Assembly (NCBI RefSeq): GCF_014268495.2
Contig: NZ_CP077087.1
Location: 2,793,501-2,857,500, forward strand
Origin: Pseudomonas monsensis
Lineage (GTDB): Bacteria; Pseudomonadota; Gammaproteobacteria; Pseudomonadales; Pseudomonadaceae
Direction: 5' to 3'
DNA length: 64,000 nt
Below the pieces are notes generated by a model, which saw nothing but the letters and a program-made list of their open reading frames with translations, did not search any database and was not told the DNA's origin. Position 1 is the first letter of the stretch; every line of letters starts with the position of its first letter. A program made the position numbers and the translations under genes. Shown here piece after piece: positions 43,013-52,392 of the stretch.

Positions 43013-43097
43013 AAGCTATGCAAATTTGTTGGGATTATCACATCAGTAGCACGCCCTTACAGTCGCAGCCTGGCATTTTTTTGAAAAGGAAGAGTTC

Positions 43098-44633
43098 ATG
43101 ACACCTGTCACTCAACTGCAAGGAGCGCGTAACAAGCGGTTGATCCTCGCGGCCGTCTGCCTGTCGGCACTGGTATTGCCCTTGAGTTTTACCGGTGGCG
43201 CGGTGGCAACCCCCGCCATTGGCCGTGATTTGGGCGGCAGCCCCGTCGCGCTGACGTGGATCACCAATGCCTTCATGTTGTCGTTCGGCAGCTTGTTGAT
43301 GGCAGCGGGGGCGTTGGCCGATGTCTATGGGCGTAAACGCTTGTTCACCTTCGGCATGCTGCTGTTCACTGGCGCCTCGATTGCGCAAAGCCTGGCGCCT
43401 TCGGTGTTCTGGCTGGACGTGCTGCGCGGCGTTCAAGGTGTGGCGGGGGCGGCGGCGTTGGCCAGTGGTTCGGCGTCGTTGGCGCAAGAGTTCGAAGGCC
43501 ATGCGCGGACCCGTGCGTACAGCGTCCTCGGCACCACGTTCGGTATCGGTCTGGCGTTCGGGCCTTTGGTGGCTGGCGCGTTGATCGAGGCATTCAACTG
43601 GCGGGCAATTTTTGTCTTTACCGCGTTGATCGGGGTGATCGCCATGGTCTTCGGCCTGCCACGCATGCGCGAAAGTCGTAACCCGGATGCCATGGGGCTG
43701 GATTGGCCGGGCACGATCAGCTTCAGCACGATGCTGGCGTTGTTCACCTTCGGCGTGATTCAGGCCCCGGAAAGCGGTTGGGGCAGCCCGCTGGTGGTTG
43801 GTCTGCTGAGTGCATCGGCATTGTTGTTGGCGGCGTTCGTGATGATCGAAATGCGCGTCAAACACCCGATGCTCGATCTGACCCTGTTTGGTTTTCCGCG
43901 CTTTATCGGCGTACAGATGCTGCCGATCGGCACCTGCTTTTGCTACATCGTGTTGGTGGTGATGCTGCCATTGCGTTTTATCGGCGTGGAAGGCTTGAGC
44001 GAAATCGACGCCGGCCTGCTGTTGCTGGCGCTGTCGGCACCGATGCTGGTGGTGCCGATGCTGGCGGCGTCGATGACCCGGTTTGTTTCGGCGGGGATCT
44101 TGTCGGGGATTGGTTTTCTGATCGCTGCATCAGGGTTGCACGCGTTGAGTCTGTACAACATCGGCGAACCGAAATCCGCCTTGGTCATGGCGATGGTGTT
44201 GATCGGGATTGGCACCGGTTTACCGTGGGGCTTGATGGATGGTTTGTCGGTCAGCGTTGTACCGAAAGCGCGCGCTGGGATGGCGGCGGGGATCTTCAAC
44301 ACTGTGCGAGTGGCGGGTGAGGGCATTGCGCTGGCGGTTGTCGCCGCAGTGCTGACCTCGCTGTTGCAAACCGATCTGACAAATGCAGTGGCAGGCAGTG
44401 TCGATGCGGCGCTGATTGCCGAGACCGCACACCGGGTCACCACCGGCGATAGGGGCCATGCAATCAACACCGTTGCGGGGCTGACAAAGGAACGTCTGGT
44501 GGACGGGTATGCGTCGGCGTTTCAATATCTGTTGCACATCCTCACGTTGATTACTCTGGTCTCGGCGGCGGTGGTGCTGGGGTTGTTGAGCAAGGGGCTG
44601 ACTGTCACGGAAGCGCAGCAGGTCGCGACATGA
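43098..44633 (+). CDS. DHA2-family (14-TMS) MFS drug/metabolite exporter
   Basis: The product is 511 residues with fourteen hydrophobic segments, the DHA2 (EmrB/QacA/SmvA) type. Motif C-like and A-like stretches are VATPAIGRDLGGSPVALTWITNAFMLSFGS and AGALADVYGRKRLFTFGML; GLAFGPLVAGALIEAFNWRAIFV is motif C of proton antiporters. The start ATG 43098 follows AAAGGAAGAG. It exports a hydrophobic cation or toxic metabolite using the proton gradient. The divergent LysR regulator points to induction by a substrate. No HlyD-type partner gene adjoins, so it works alone in the inner membrane. Confidence 0.9.
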   Translation: MTPVTQLQGARNKRLILAAVCLSALVLPLSFTGGAVATPAIGRDLGGSPVALTWITNAFMLSFGSLLMAAGALADVYGRKRLFTFGMLLFTGASIAQSLAPSVFWLDVLRGVQGVAGAAALASGSASLAQEFEGHARTRAYSVLGTTFGIGLAFGPLVAGALIEAFNWRAIFVFTALIGVIAMVFGLPRMRESRNPDAMGLDWPGTISFSTMLALFTFGVIQAPESGWGSPLVVGLLSASALLLAAFVMIEMRVKHPMLDLTLFGFPRFIGVQMLPIGTCFCYIVLVVMLPLRFIGVEGLSEIDAGLLLLALSAPMLVVPMLAASMTRFVSAGILSGIGFLIAASGLHALSLYNIGEPKSALVMAMVLIGIGTGLPWGLMDGLSVSVVPKARAGMAAGIFNTVRVAGEGIALAVVAAVLTSLLQTDLTNAVAGSVDAALIAETAHRVTTGDRGHAINTVAGLTKERLVDGYASAFQYLLHILTLITLVSAAVVLGLLSKGLTVTEAQQVAT

Positions 44634-44720
44634 CAGCCAACGCTTGTGGCTGCGGTCGCTCCCGCAAAACCCGTGCAGGCGCAGGCCTGCAGGGAGATGG
44701 GTAACGCCTGGGATCAGCGA

Positions 44721-46112
44721 TTATTTGCGATCCAGCCACACGGTTTGCGCGTTGCAGAATTCGCGTACGCCGAAGTGCGACAGTTCGCGGCCGAAACCGC
44801 TTTTTTTCACGCCGCCGAAGGTCACGCGCGGGTCGCTGGCGGAGTAGCCGTTGATGAACACGCCGCCGGTCTCCAGCTCGCTGGTCAGTTGCTGGGCCAG
44901 TTGTACGTTAGCGGTGTAGATCGTCGCGGTCAGGCCGAACTCGCTGTCGTTGGCCAGGGCCACCGCATGCGCGCAATCGCGGGCGGTGATGATCGACGCC
45001 ACCGGGCCGAACAGTTCCTGTTTGAACGAGGTCATGCGGTCAGTGACATCGGCCAGCACGGTCGGCTCGTAATAGTTGCCCGGACCTTCGGCCTTGCTGC
45101 CGCCGAGGAGGAGCGTGGCGCCTTCTTCGAGGGTGTCGCGCACTTGCTGATCAAGTTCGTCACGCAGGTCGAAACGTGCCATCGGGCCGATGTAGGTGTC
45201 GGCGGACAACGGATCGCCGACCTTCAGCTTGCGCGTCGCTTCGACGAATTTGCGGGTGAATTCCTCGACCACACCTTCTTCGATGATCAGGCGCTTGGCC
45301 GCAGCGCACACTTGGCCGGAGTTCTGGTAACGACCGATGACGGCAGCTTGAACGGCTTCGTCGAGATCGGCGTCATTGAGCACGATGAACGGGTCGGAAC
45401 CGCCCAGCTCCAGCACGCATTTTTTCAGCGCAGCACCGGCCTGAGCACCGATGGCCATGCCGGCGCGGACGCTGCCGGTCAGGGTCACGGCGGCGATGCG
45501 CGGGTCGGCGATGGCGGTCGAAACGCCTTCCGGGGTGACGTTGAGCACTTCAAATACGCCCTCAGCGAAGCCGGCGTTGTTGAAAGCATCGCGCAGCAGG
45601 TAAGCGCTGCCCATCACGTTCGGCGCATGCTTGAGCACGTAGGTGTTGCCGGCGATCAGCGCCGGCACTGCACCGCGCAGCACTTGCCAGATCGGGAAGT
45701 TCCACGGCATCACAGCGAGAATCGGGCCGAGCGGGCGGTACTCGATTCGCGCTTTGCCGCCTTCCACCTGGGTCGGCTCGGCGTCGAGCATGGCCGGGCC
45801 GTGTTCGGCGTACCACTCGCAGAGCCTGGCGCATTTTTCGATTTCGCCACGGGCCTGGGCAATGGGCTTGCCCATTTCCAGAGTGATCATGGTGGCCATG
45901 GCTTCGGCGCTGTCACGCAGGGCACCGGCCAATGCGCTCAGGGCACGGGAGCGGTCTTGCAGCGGCTTGCGTTTCCACTTCGAGAAACCGAACGCGGCGC
46001 GGGTCAGCGCAGCGTCGAGGGCCTCGGCTGATTCAAAGGCGTAGTGACCGATCTGCTCGCCGGTGGCGGGGTTGATCGAGATGGCGTGGGTCTGGCTGGA
46101 AATCTGGCTCAT
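44721..46112 (-). CDS. sad: NAD+-dependent succinate-semialdehyde dehydrogenase (Sad)
   Basis: The product is 463 residues, close to E. coli Sad/YneI (462). Features: AVMPWNFPIWQVLRGAVPALIAGN, LTGSVRAGMAIG, LELGGSDPFIVLNDADLDEAV (catalytic Glu) and GQVCAAAKRLIIE (active-site Cys). The end, FGGVKKSGFGRELSHFGVREFCNAQTVWLD, is Sad-type. It oxidises succinate semialdehyde from GABA, putrescine or related pathways to succinate. It lies divergent from the regulator gene ptrR, the same pairing as yneI/yneJ in E. coli, which supports both names. No other gene is in its transcript. Confidence 0.92.
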   Translation of the reverse strand: MSQISSQTHAISINPATGEQIGHYAFESAEALDAALTRAAFGFSKWKRKPLQDRSRALSALAGALRDSAEAMATMITLEMGKPIAQARGEIEKCARLCEWYAEHGPAMLDAEPTQVEGGKARIEYRPLGPILAVMPWNFPIWQVLRGAVPALIAGNTYVLKHAPNVMGSAYLLRDAFNNAGFAEGVFEVLNVTPEGVSTAIADPRIAAVTLTGSVRAGMAIGAQAGAALKKCVLELGGSDPFIVLNDADLDEAVQAAVIGRYQNSGQVCAAAKRLIIEEGVVEEFTRKFVEATRKLKVGDPLSADTYIGPMARFDLRDELDQQVRDTLEEGATLLLGGSKAEGPGNYYEPTVLADVTDRMTSFKQELFGPVASIITARDCAHAVALANDSEFGLTATIYTANVQLAQQLTSELETGGVFINGYSASDPRVTFGGVKKSGFGRELSHFGVREFCNAQTVWLDRK

Positions 46113-46186
46113 GGCTGGCTCCTGCGAGTTCAGTGGATGGGCCCAGAGTAGGCTGGTGTTTGTTTTCTGGAAACTGAATAATAAAG

Positions 46187-46203
46187 ATCGTTTCTTTCAC
46201 GAT
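46187..46203. promoter_or_regulatory. Operator candidate between sad and ptrR
   Basis: ATCGTTTCTTTCACGAT has 5-base arms ATCGT/ACGAT around TTCTTTC. A shorter dyad, AAAGATCGTTTCTTT, overlaps it. It ends 12 bases before the ptrR GTG and so is well placed for autoregulation and control of sad. Confidence 0.4.
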
Positions 46204-46215
46204 TGGAGAATGACT

Positions 46216-47094
46216 GTGGATCTGGTGCAGCTGGAAATCTTCAAGGCCGTTGCCGAGCACGGCAGCATCAGCGCCGCCGCGGCGCAGATCCATCGCGTGC
46301 CGTCGAACCTGACCACACGAATCAAACAGCTGGAGCAGGATCTGGGCGTCGATCTGTTTATTCGCGAGAAAAGCCGATTGCGCCTGTCACCGGCCGGCTG
46401 GAGTTTTCTCGAGTACGCGCGGCGCATACTCGACCTGGTGCAGGAAGCGCGGGCCACCGTTGCGGGTGAAGAACCGCAGGGCGCGTTTCCGCTGGGGTCG
46501 CTGGAAAGCACGGCGGCGGTGCGCATCCCGCAGCTGCTGGCGGCGTACAACCAGTTGCATCCCAAGGTTGATCTGGACCTGTCGACCGGCCCGTCCGGGA
46601 CGATGATTGACGGCGTGCTCTCCGGGCGCCTGGCGGCCGCGTTCGTCGATGGCCCGGTGCTGCACCCGGCGCTGGAAGGCGTGCCGGCGTTCGAGGAAGA
46701 AATGGTCGTCATTGCACCGCTCAATCACGCACCGGTGCAGCGTGCGGCAGATGTGAATGGCGAGAATATCTATGCCTTCCGTTCCAACTGCTCTTATCGG
46801 CACCACTTCGAAAAATGGTTCAGCACCGACGCTGCCGTGCCAGGCAAGATTTTCGAGATGGAGTCCTACCACGGCATGCTCGCCTGCGTCAGCGCCGGTG
46901 CCGGGCTGGCGCTGATGCCACGCAAAATGTTGCAGAGCATGCCCGGCAGCGCCACGGTCAGTGTCTGGCCACTGGCGGCGGATTTTCGTTACTTGACGAC
47001 GTGGCTGGTGTGGCGCCGGGGCACGGTGTCGCGTAGCTTGAGCATGTTTGTGCGCTTGCTGGAAGAGCGTGGGGTGGTGCGCGCAGAAGGGTAA
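46216..47094 (+). CDS. ptrR: LysR-family regulator PtrR (YneJ-like)
   Basis: The product is 292 residues from GTG 46216. The GTG is chosen because GGAGA lies nine to ten bases upstream; the in-frame ATG at 46210 is too near the ribosome site. The protein begins VDLVQLEIFKAVAEHGSISA, matching E. coli YneJ/PtrR, and continues HRVPSNLTTRIKQLEQDLGV. The ligand domain has LGSLESTAAVRIPQLLAAYNQLHPK and FRSNCSYRHHFEKWF, also YneJ-like. PtrR represses sad and responds to putrescine-related metabolism in E. coli; the divergent sad gene here argues for the same role. Confidence 0.9.
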   Translation: MDLVQLEIFKAVAEHGSISAAAAQIHRVPSNLTTRIKQLEQDLGVDLFIREKSRLRLSPAGWSFLEYARRILDLVQEARATVAGEEPQGAFPLGSLESTAAVRIPQLLAAYNQLHPKVDLDLSTGPSGTMIDGVLSGRLAAAFVDGPVLHPALEGVPAFEEEMVVIAPLNHAPVQRAADVNGENIYAFRSNCSYRHHFEKWFSTDAAVPGKIFEMESYHGMLACVSAGAGLALMPRKMLQSMPGSATVSVWPLAADFRYLTTWLVWRRGTVSRSLSMFVRLLEERGVVRAEG

Positions 47095-47107
47095 TTGACA
47101 CTTTGTG

Positions 47108-47731
47108 TCACGGCGTGCCGTTTCTGCCGTAGAGACGGAAGCCTTCGCGTTGGCTCAGACGTTCGTAATACGTCCTGACGGCAGGATAGTCCGGGTGTCC
47201 GAGTGGCGTTTCAAACCAGCGATTCACCGACAGCCCGATGGGAATATCCGCCAGCGAAAAACGCTCGCCGCTGACATACGCGCCGGTTTTCTCCAGTTGC
47301 CGGTTGAGGATGTCCATGTTCTTCGACCACTGTTCGATTCCGCGGGCCAATGCGGCGCTGTCCTGATAATCCGGCGAGCGGCGCACCAGGGAAGTGAAGG
47401 CGTACGACCATGAGCGGTTCAGCTCCGAGGCCTGCCAGTCGATCCACTGATCGACGCGCGCGCGGGCGCGTGGCTCGGTGGGGTAGAGGTCTGCGCCGGG
47501 GTAATTGGCCACCAGATAACGAATGATCGTGTTCGATTCCCACAACGTGAAATCACCGTCCTGAATCACCGGCACCATGGCGCATGGATTCAGCGCGAGA
47601 AACTCAGGTGTGTGGGTCGCCTGGAATCCCGAACCCCAGTCTTCACGATCGAACGGCAGTTGCAGTTCAGCACAGGTCCACAGCACTTTGCGCACGTTGA
47701 TTGATGAGGCTTTGCCGAGTATTCGCAGCAT
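47108..47731 (-). CDS. Glutathione S-transferase family protein
   Basis: The product is 207 residues from ATG 47731, which follows AAGGA; longer starts at 47752 and 47764 are in frame. The N-terminal thioredoxin-like half has LGKASSINVRKVLWTCAELQ (a possible Ser for glutathione activation), NPCAMVPVIQDGDFTLWESNTIIRYL, with the cis-Pro VPVI and the ES of the glutathione gamma-glutamyl site. The C-terminal helical domain has FSLADIPIGLSVNRWFETPL. It detoxifies or isomerises an unknown substrate in the cytosol. It ends 14 bases from the convergent ptrR gene. Confidence 0.88.
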   Translation of the reverse strand: MLRILGKASSINVRKVLWTCAELQLPFDREDWGSGFQATHTPEFLALNPCAMVPVIQDGDFTLWESNTIIRYLVANYPGADLYPTEPRARARVDQWIDWQASELNRSWSYAFTSLVRRSPDYQDSAALARGIEQWSKNMDILNRQLEKTGAYVSGERFSLADIPIGLSVNRWFETPLGHPDYPAVRTYYERLSQREGFRLYGRNGTP

Positions 47732-47787
47732 TGGCGGTCCTTGTTCCGTCATCGTCGGACTCAAAGAAATACCACAGCGCCATGCAG

Positions 47788-47815
47788 AAGGCCCGCACGA
47801 GGCGGGCCTTTTTTT
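47788..47815. terminator. Intrinsic terminator between the GST and NCS1 permease genes
   Basis: AAGGCCCGC (47788-47796) and GCGGGCCTT (47802-47810) pair around ACGAG, followed by a T-run on the plus strand. On the minus strand it lies 18 bases after the permease stop and can end that transcript, though the T-run is weaker there. Confidence 0.85.
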
Positions 47816-47832
47816 AGGCTATCGGGACAATC

Positions 47833-49248
47833 TCACAGACTGCTCGCCAGTTTGCCGCTGGTCATGCGCCGACGGTAGGCCGTGTCGCGATTGGCCAGCC
47901 AGAAATACAGCGGTGACGTCACCAGCAAGCCCACCAGCCATGACAGGTCTGCTCCGTTGATATGCGCCGACACCGGGCCGACGTACAGCGGCGTGTTCAT
48001 GAACGGGATCTGCACGGCGATGCCGATCGCGTATGCCAGCAATGCTTGCGGGTTGTAGCGGCCGTAGATGCCGCCATCGACCTGGAAGATCGACTGGATG
48101 TCGTACTGGCCTTTGTGGATGGCGTAGAAGTCGATCAGGTTGATCGCCGTCCACGGGACCAACACCACCAGCAACACCAGGACCATGTCGACGAAGTGCC
48201 CGATAAAGTCCTTCGACGCGCCGACGGCGGCGAAGCAGCAGGCCAGCAACACGATGATCGAAATCACTGCCCGGCTCTTGGCGGTCGGGATCCAGCGGTA
48301 GGCGAAGGTTTGCACCAGGGTAATCAGCGACAGCACCGCGCCATACAGGTTGAGCGCGTTATGGCTGATCACGCTGAGCAGGAACAGCACCAGCATCAGC
48401 GGGCCAATCGAGCCGGTGGCGAGTTTGACCGCATCCATGGTGTCCATGCCTACCGGTGTGGCCAGTACGGCAACGGCACCGAAGATGAACGCCAGGCTCG
48501 AGCCCAGCGCCGAACCCAGATAGGTCGTCCAGAACGTCGACGAGACTTTCACGTCGGCCGGCAAGTACCGCGAATAGTCGGACACGTACGGCGCAAACGC
48601 GATCTGCCACAGCGCTGCCAGCGAAACGGTGGCCAACCAGCCGGAGAGGTTGAAGCTGCCACGGGTCAGGAAGTCATCGGTCTGGATATGGGTGAAGATG
48701 TAGCCGAAACCGACGACGATGCCGATCCCCAGCACCCAGGTGCCGATGCGGTTGAGCACGTGAATGAAGCGGTAGCCGATGATGCCGATGATCCCCGAAC
48801 CGAACGCGCCGATGACGATGCCGACCGGCACCGGCACGCTGTCGACCACACCGTGTAATGACTTGCCGGCCAGCACGATGTTGGAGGCGAAGAAACCGAT
48901 GTACATCACGCCGGCGATCAACACCACCAGCAAGGCGCCGAGCGAGCCGAACTGCGCGCGACTCTGGATCATCTGTGGAATGCCCATTTGCGGGCCCTGC
49001 GCCGAGTGCAGCGCCATCAGCACGCCGCCGACCAGATGGCCGACGAGGATGGCAACGATGCCCCAGACCAGATTCAAGTGAAACAACTGCACGCCCAGCG
49101 CCCCGGTGACGATGGGTAACGGCGCGATATTGCCGCCGAACCAGAGCGTGAACAGATCCCTGACCTTTCCGTGGCGATCTTCCGGGGGCACGTATCCTAT
49201 CGTGTGTTTTTCAATCAGCGGAGCGGAGGTGGATGCAACGGTAGCCAT
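47833..49248 (-). CDS. NCS1-family (nucleobase/cytosine-type) permease
   Basis: The product is 471 residues from ATG 49248, behind GGAG; the frame upstream to 49314 lacks signals. Twelve helices are predicted. NCS1 features: WFGGNIAPLPIVTGALGVQL in helix 1, GPQMGIPQMIQSRAQFG in the helix 2-3 loop and APYVSDYSRYLPADVKVSSTFWTTYLG. Relatives import cytosine, purines, allantoin, hydantoins or other nitrogen heterocycles by cation symport. Here it lies divergent from a LysR gene, across which ArgE-like, DUF1028, RidA-like and monooxygenase genes follow; a common substrate pathway is inferred. Confidence 0.9.
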   Translation of the reverse strand: MATVASTSAPLIEKHTIGYVPPEDRHGKVRDLFTLWFGGNIAPLPIVTGALGVQLFHLNLVWGIVAILVGHLVGGVLMALHSAQGPQMGIPQMIQSRAQFGSLGALLVVLIAGVMYIGFFASNIVLAGKSLHGVVDSVPVPVGIVIGAFGSGIIGIIGYRFIHVLNRIGTWVLGIGIVVGFGYIFTHIQTDDFLTRGSFNLSGWLATVSLAALWQIAFAPYVSDYSRYLPADVKVSSTFWTTYLGSALGSSLAFIFGAVAVLATPVGMDTMDAVKLATGSIGPLMLVLFLLSVISHNALNLYGAVLSLITLVQTFAYRWIPTAKSRAVISIIVLLACCFAAVGASKDFIGHFVDMVLVLLVVLVPWTAINLIDFYAIHKGQYDIQSIFQVDGGIYGRYNPQALLAYAIGIAVQIPFMNTPLYVGPVSAHINGADLSWLVGLLVTSPLYFWLANRDTAYRRRMTSGKLASSL

Positions 49249-49459
49249 GACGGACTCCAAGGCAAGGATGAGTACGTGGACGTACTTCGGTAAGCGCCGG
49301 CACGGGCGGCGCAATTCTTGTTGAAGCGATCATGTGCAAAGCCCCGGAATAGATAAATTAGTAAGTTTGTTGCTACAGACCTTAAAAAAAATATGCTTCG
49401 GCTGGTGGGGGGCTCCGGTATGGTCAACCCTGTTTTCATATCAGGATCTGCCGGGTCCC

Positions 49460-49563
49460 GTGGCGAGGGGATTCATCCCCGTCGGGCTGCGAAGCGGCCC
49501 CTCTTTTGATCTAAAAAAGCAGGGGACTGCTGCGCCTTCAAAGGGGGATGAAGCCCTCGCCAC
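49460..49563. repeat. REP/BIME-type inverted repeat
   Basis: GTGGCGAGGGGATTCATCCCC (first 20 bases at 49460-49479) and GGGGATGAAGCCCTCGCCAC (ending 49563) are inverted, with internal smaller hairpins (GGGGCC, CAGGGGACTGCTGCGCC). It is a different class from the other repeats and lies upstream of the LysR gene, inside the divergent promoter gap. Confidence 0.85.
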
Positions 49564-49599
49564 AAAAGTACTGCCAGACTTATTTCACCGGAGGTGCTC

Positions 49600-50511
49600 A
49601 TGGCTGCCTACAACCTGCGCCAGCTCAAATACTTCGTCACCACCGCCGATTGCGGCAGCGTTGCCGAAGCTTCGCGCAAGCTCTACATCGCGCAACCGTC
49701 GGTCTCGACCGCGATCAAACACCTGGAAGAAAGTTTCGGTGTGCAGCTGTTCATCCGCCATCACGCCCAGGGTGTTTCCCTGACGCCCAGCGGCTCACGG
49801 TTCTATCGCAAGGCGCTGGAGCTGTTGCGGGTGGCCCATGAGTTCGAGCAGAACGCCCTGGCCGATAACGATGTGGTGGCGGGGCAGATTGATATCGGCT
49901 GTTTCGAAACCGTCGCACCGCTCTACCTGCCGCGCCTGATCGCCGGTTTCAAGGCACGCTGGCCGGGAGTGGAAATCCGCATACGCGATGGCGAGCAGCA
50001 GGAGCTGGTGCAGGCATTGACCGCCGGCAGTATCGACGTGGCGATGATGTTCGAACACGATCTCGACAGCACCATCGAAACCACGCCGCTGATGCCGCCG
50101 CAACAGCCTTACGCCTTGTTGCCGGCCAGCCATCGCTTTGCGCAACAGGCGAAAGTCTCGCTGCACGATCTGGTGCTGGAACCGATGATTTTGCTCGATG
50201 TGGTGCCGAGCCGAACCTACTTCGTGAGCATTTTCGAAGAACGCGGACTGACGCCGAATATCGTCTTCAGCTCACCGTCGATCGAGATGGTGCGCGGCAT
50301 GGTCGGCAATGGATTCGGCTTCTCGATTCTGGTGACCAAGCCGTTCAGCGACTACACCTATGACGGTCAGCAAGTGGTGTGTGTGCCGCTGGCGGAAACC
50401 GTGACCGGCTCGGGGCTGTCGGCCGCGTGGCTGCGGCGGGTGCAACTGACCAAACCGGTGCAGTTGTTTGTCGATCATTGCCGCGAAGAGTTGGCCCGGC
50501 TGTACCCGTGA
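49600..50511 (+). CDS. LysR-family regulator of the NCS1/ArgE cluster
   Basis: The product is 303 residues from ATG 49600 (GGAGGT just upstream; a GTG at 49594 is also in frame). The HTH is RQLKYFVTTADCGSVAEASRKLYIAQPSVSTAIKHLEESFGVQLFIR, residues 7-53, and the effector domain runs from about 90 to 300. It lies between the divergent NCS1 permease gene and the convergent ArgE/DUF1028/RidA/FMO genes, so it is the likely regulator of uptake and breakdown of one substrate. No clear inverted LysR box is visible near the start; the promoter gap is filled by a REP-like element. Confidence 0.88.
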   Translation: MAAYNLRQLKYFVTTADCGSVAEASRKLYIAQPSVSTAIKHLEESFGVQLFIRHHAQGVSLTPSGSRFYRKALELLRVAHEFEQNALADNDVVAGQIDIGCFETVAPLYLPRLIAGFKARWPGVEIRIRDGEQQELVQALTAGSIDVAMMFEHDLDSTIETTPLMPPQQPYALLPASHRFAQQAKVSLHDLVLEPMILLDVVPSRTYFVSIFEERGLTPNIVFSSPSIEMVRGMVGNGFGFSILVTKPFSDYTYDGQQVVCVPLAETVTGSGLSAAWLRRVQLTKPVQLFVDHCREELARLYP

Positions 50512-50529
50512 GGGCCGCCGAGCCGGTTT

Positions 50530-51678
50530 TCAGACGCTGATCGAGGCAAGCATCCGTTGCAGCATGTCATCGCAAGCCTGCAACTGATCGAGGCTGACGA
50601 ACTCGTCCGGTTTATGGCCCTGATCCATGCTGCCGGGGCCACAGACCACCGTGGGTATCCCCACCGCATCGAACAAGCCCCCTTCGGTGCCAAACGCCAC
50701 GGTGCCGAACGCCGCAGAGCCGCAGAATGACGCAATCAACTCGGCTGCCTGGCTCTGCGCAGCGGTGGCCAGGCCCGGATATGCCGACAACTCGCTGAAG
50801 CGGATATCACTCTGCGCGCTGACCGCCCGCATGCGCGGCAGCACTTCGCGTTCGGCGTAGGTTTTCAGTGCCGCGGCGACCAAGGCCGGATCCTGCGAGG
50901 GCAGGGCGCGGATCTCGAAATCGAAGCGGCAATCGGCGGGCACGATGTTCAGGGCCTTGCCGCCGCTGATCACCCCGGTTTGCACGGTGCTGTAGGGCGG
51001 GTCGAAACGCGGGTCATGATGCGCCGGCGCTTTCAGTTGCTGGCCGAGGCGACCCAGTTCGCCGATCAGTTCGGCGGCGTATTCGATGGCGTTGACCCCG
51101 AGCGGCGCATAGGCCGAATGGCACGGATGGCCGTGCACCTCGCAACGCATCGCCAGTTTGCCCTTGTGGCCGAGCACCGGTTTCAGTTCGGTGGGTTCGC
51201 CGATGATGCACAGCAGCGGTTTGATCGGGCGCTGTTGCAGCACCTTGAGCAGCGAACGCACGCCGAGGCAGCCGACTTCTTCATCGTAGGACAGGGCGAT
51301 GTGCACCGGCCTGCGCAATGACGCGTTCACCAGCGCCGGCACCAGGGCCAGTACGCAGGCAATGTAGCCCTTCATGTCGGCGGTGCCGCGCCCGAACAGC
51401 TTGCCGTCGCGCTCAGTGAGTTCGAACGGTGGCAGTGTCCATGGCTGGCCATCGACCGGCACCACATCGGTATGCCCGGACAGCACGATGCCCGGTTGAT
51501 CCACCGGGCCGATCGTGGCGAACAGATTGGCCTTGCTGCGTTCGTCGTTGTAGATCAGCGCGCAGGGCACATCGAATCGGGCGAGGTAATCGCGCACGAA
51601 CTCGATCAGTTGCAAGTTGGATTCACGGCTGGTGGTGTCGAACCCCACCAGCACTTCGAGCAACTCGACGCTGTTCAT
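50530..51678 (-). CDS. argE: ArgE-like M20 deacetylase/amidohydrolase
   Basis: The product is 382 residues, size and motifs as in ArgE (N-acetylornithine deacetylase). Dinuclear metal motifs: GHTDVVPVDG (His, Asp), GRGTADMKGYIA, the catalytic SYDEEVGCLGVRSL, GEPTELKPVLGHKG and GPGSMDQGHKPDEFV near the end. M20 enzymes hydrolyse N-acyl amino acids. Its ATG overlaps the DUF1028 stop by four bases, so the two genes are coupled. Because its partners suggest a catabolic role rather than arginine synthesis, the true substrate may be another N-acyl amino acid. The symbol is used by homology only. Confidence 0.8.
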   Translation of the reverse strand: MNSVELLEVLVGFDTTSRESNLQLIEFVRDYLARFDVPCALIYNDERSKANLFATIGPVDQPGIVLSGHTDVVPVDGQPWTLPPFELTERDGKLFGRGTADMKGYIACVLALVPALVNASLRRPVHIALSYDEEVGCLGVRSLLKVLQQRPIKPLLCIIGEPTELKPVLGHKGKLAMRCEVHGHPCHSAYAPLGVNAIEYAAELIGELGRLGQQLKAPAHHDPRFDPPYSTVQTGVISGGKALNIVPADCRFDFEIRALPSQDPALVAAALKTYAEREVLPRMRAVSAQSDIRFSELSAYPGLATAAQSQAAELIASFCGSAAFGTVAFGTEGGLFDAVGIPTVVCGPGSMDQGHKPDEFVSLDQLQACDDMLQRMLASISV

Positions 51679-52352
51679 CGGTCGTCACCGGCAACGCCGT
51701 AGCCCGGTGCCTTGGCCGGATCGAGGGCGCGGTCGATGTAGTCCTGCAACTGCGGGCGGTAGGCGTCCCACAGCGTTTGCAACTGACCGATCGGGTTTTC
51801 ATCGGCCCAGTCGACGCGCAGGTTGACGATCGGCCAGGTCTGTTCGCCGACCACCACCACGGCGGCGGAGTGCACGGGACCGGCTTCGCCACCGAGGGCC
51901 TGGGCGGCGTGCAGGGCTCTGAGCAAGCGGTCGGCCAGTTGGCCTTCGCTGTCTTCGAAGGCGCTGACCATCGCTTCGATCACCGAGCGCCCGGCGAGCA
52001 TGTTGCCGGCGGCCACGCATTGCTCGCCGACCACTGCGTTATGTACACCAAGGGTCTGCGAACCGCTGAAATGCGCGGTCTGGCCGAGGTGGTTGATGGC
52101 GGTGATCTGGCGGTACTGGCTGTAGCCGTTGCGCGTGAGCACCTGGTCCAGTGCCGCGTCGGGAGCCAGGCCTTGCTCCATCAGCGCGAGCACCTCCGGA
52201 CCGAGGGAGGGCAGGGTGATGTTCTGGCTCGACACCGCGCCCACACCGGGCAACAGCCACGGGCAGCGCGCGCCGACGGCGATGCTGGAGGAACTGATGG
52301 CGACGCCGAACTGGCCGGTTTCGGGGCAGCGGGCGGCAATAGAGAAGGTCAT
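51675..52352 (-). CDS. DUF1028 (Ntn-hydrolase fold) protein
   Basis: The product is 225 residues behind AAGGAGC. It starts MTFSIAARCPETGQFGVAIS and continues with AVGARCPWLLPGVGAVSSQNITLPSLG, the DUF1028 signature. DUF1028 has the N-terminal-nucleophile hydrolase fold, so amide hydrolysis is expected, but the chemistry is not established. The C-terminal AALHAAQALGGEAGPVHSAA-like region and EQTWPIVNLRVDWADENPI are typical. It overlaps argE downstream and follows the RidA-like gene after a REP pair. The cluster points to cleavage of an amide or cyclic amide. Confidence 0.85.
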   Translation of the reverse strand: MTFSIAARCPETGQFGVAISSSSIAVGARCPWLLPGVGAVSSQNITLPSLGPEVLALMEQGLAPDAALDQVLTRNGYSQYRQITAINHLGQTAHFSGSQTLGVHNAVVGEQCVAAGNMLAGRSVIEAMVSAFEDSEGQLADRLLRALHAAQALGGEAGPVHSAAVVVVGEQTWPIVNLRVDWADENPIGQLQTLWDAYRPQLQDYIDRALDPAKAPGYGVAGDDR

Positions 52353-52392
52353 TTGCTTGCTCCTTTCCAGGAAGATGTTGTCCTTGAAGGCC

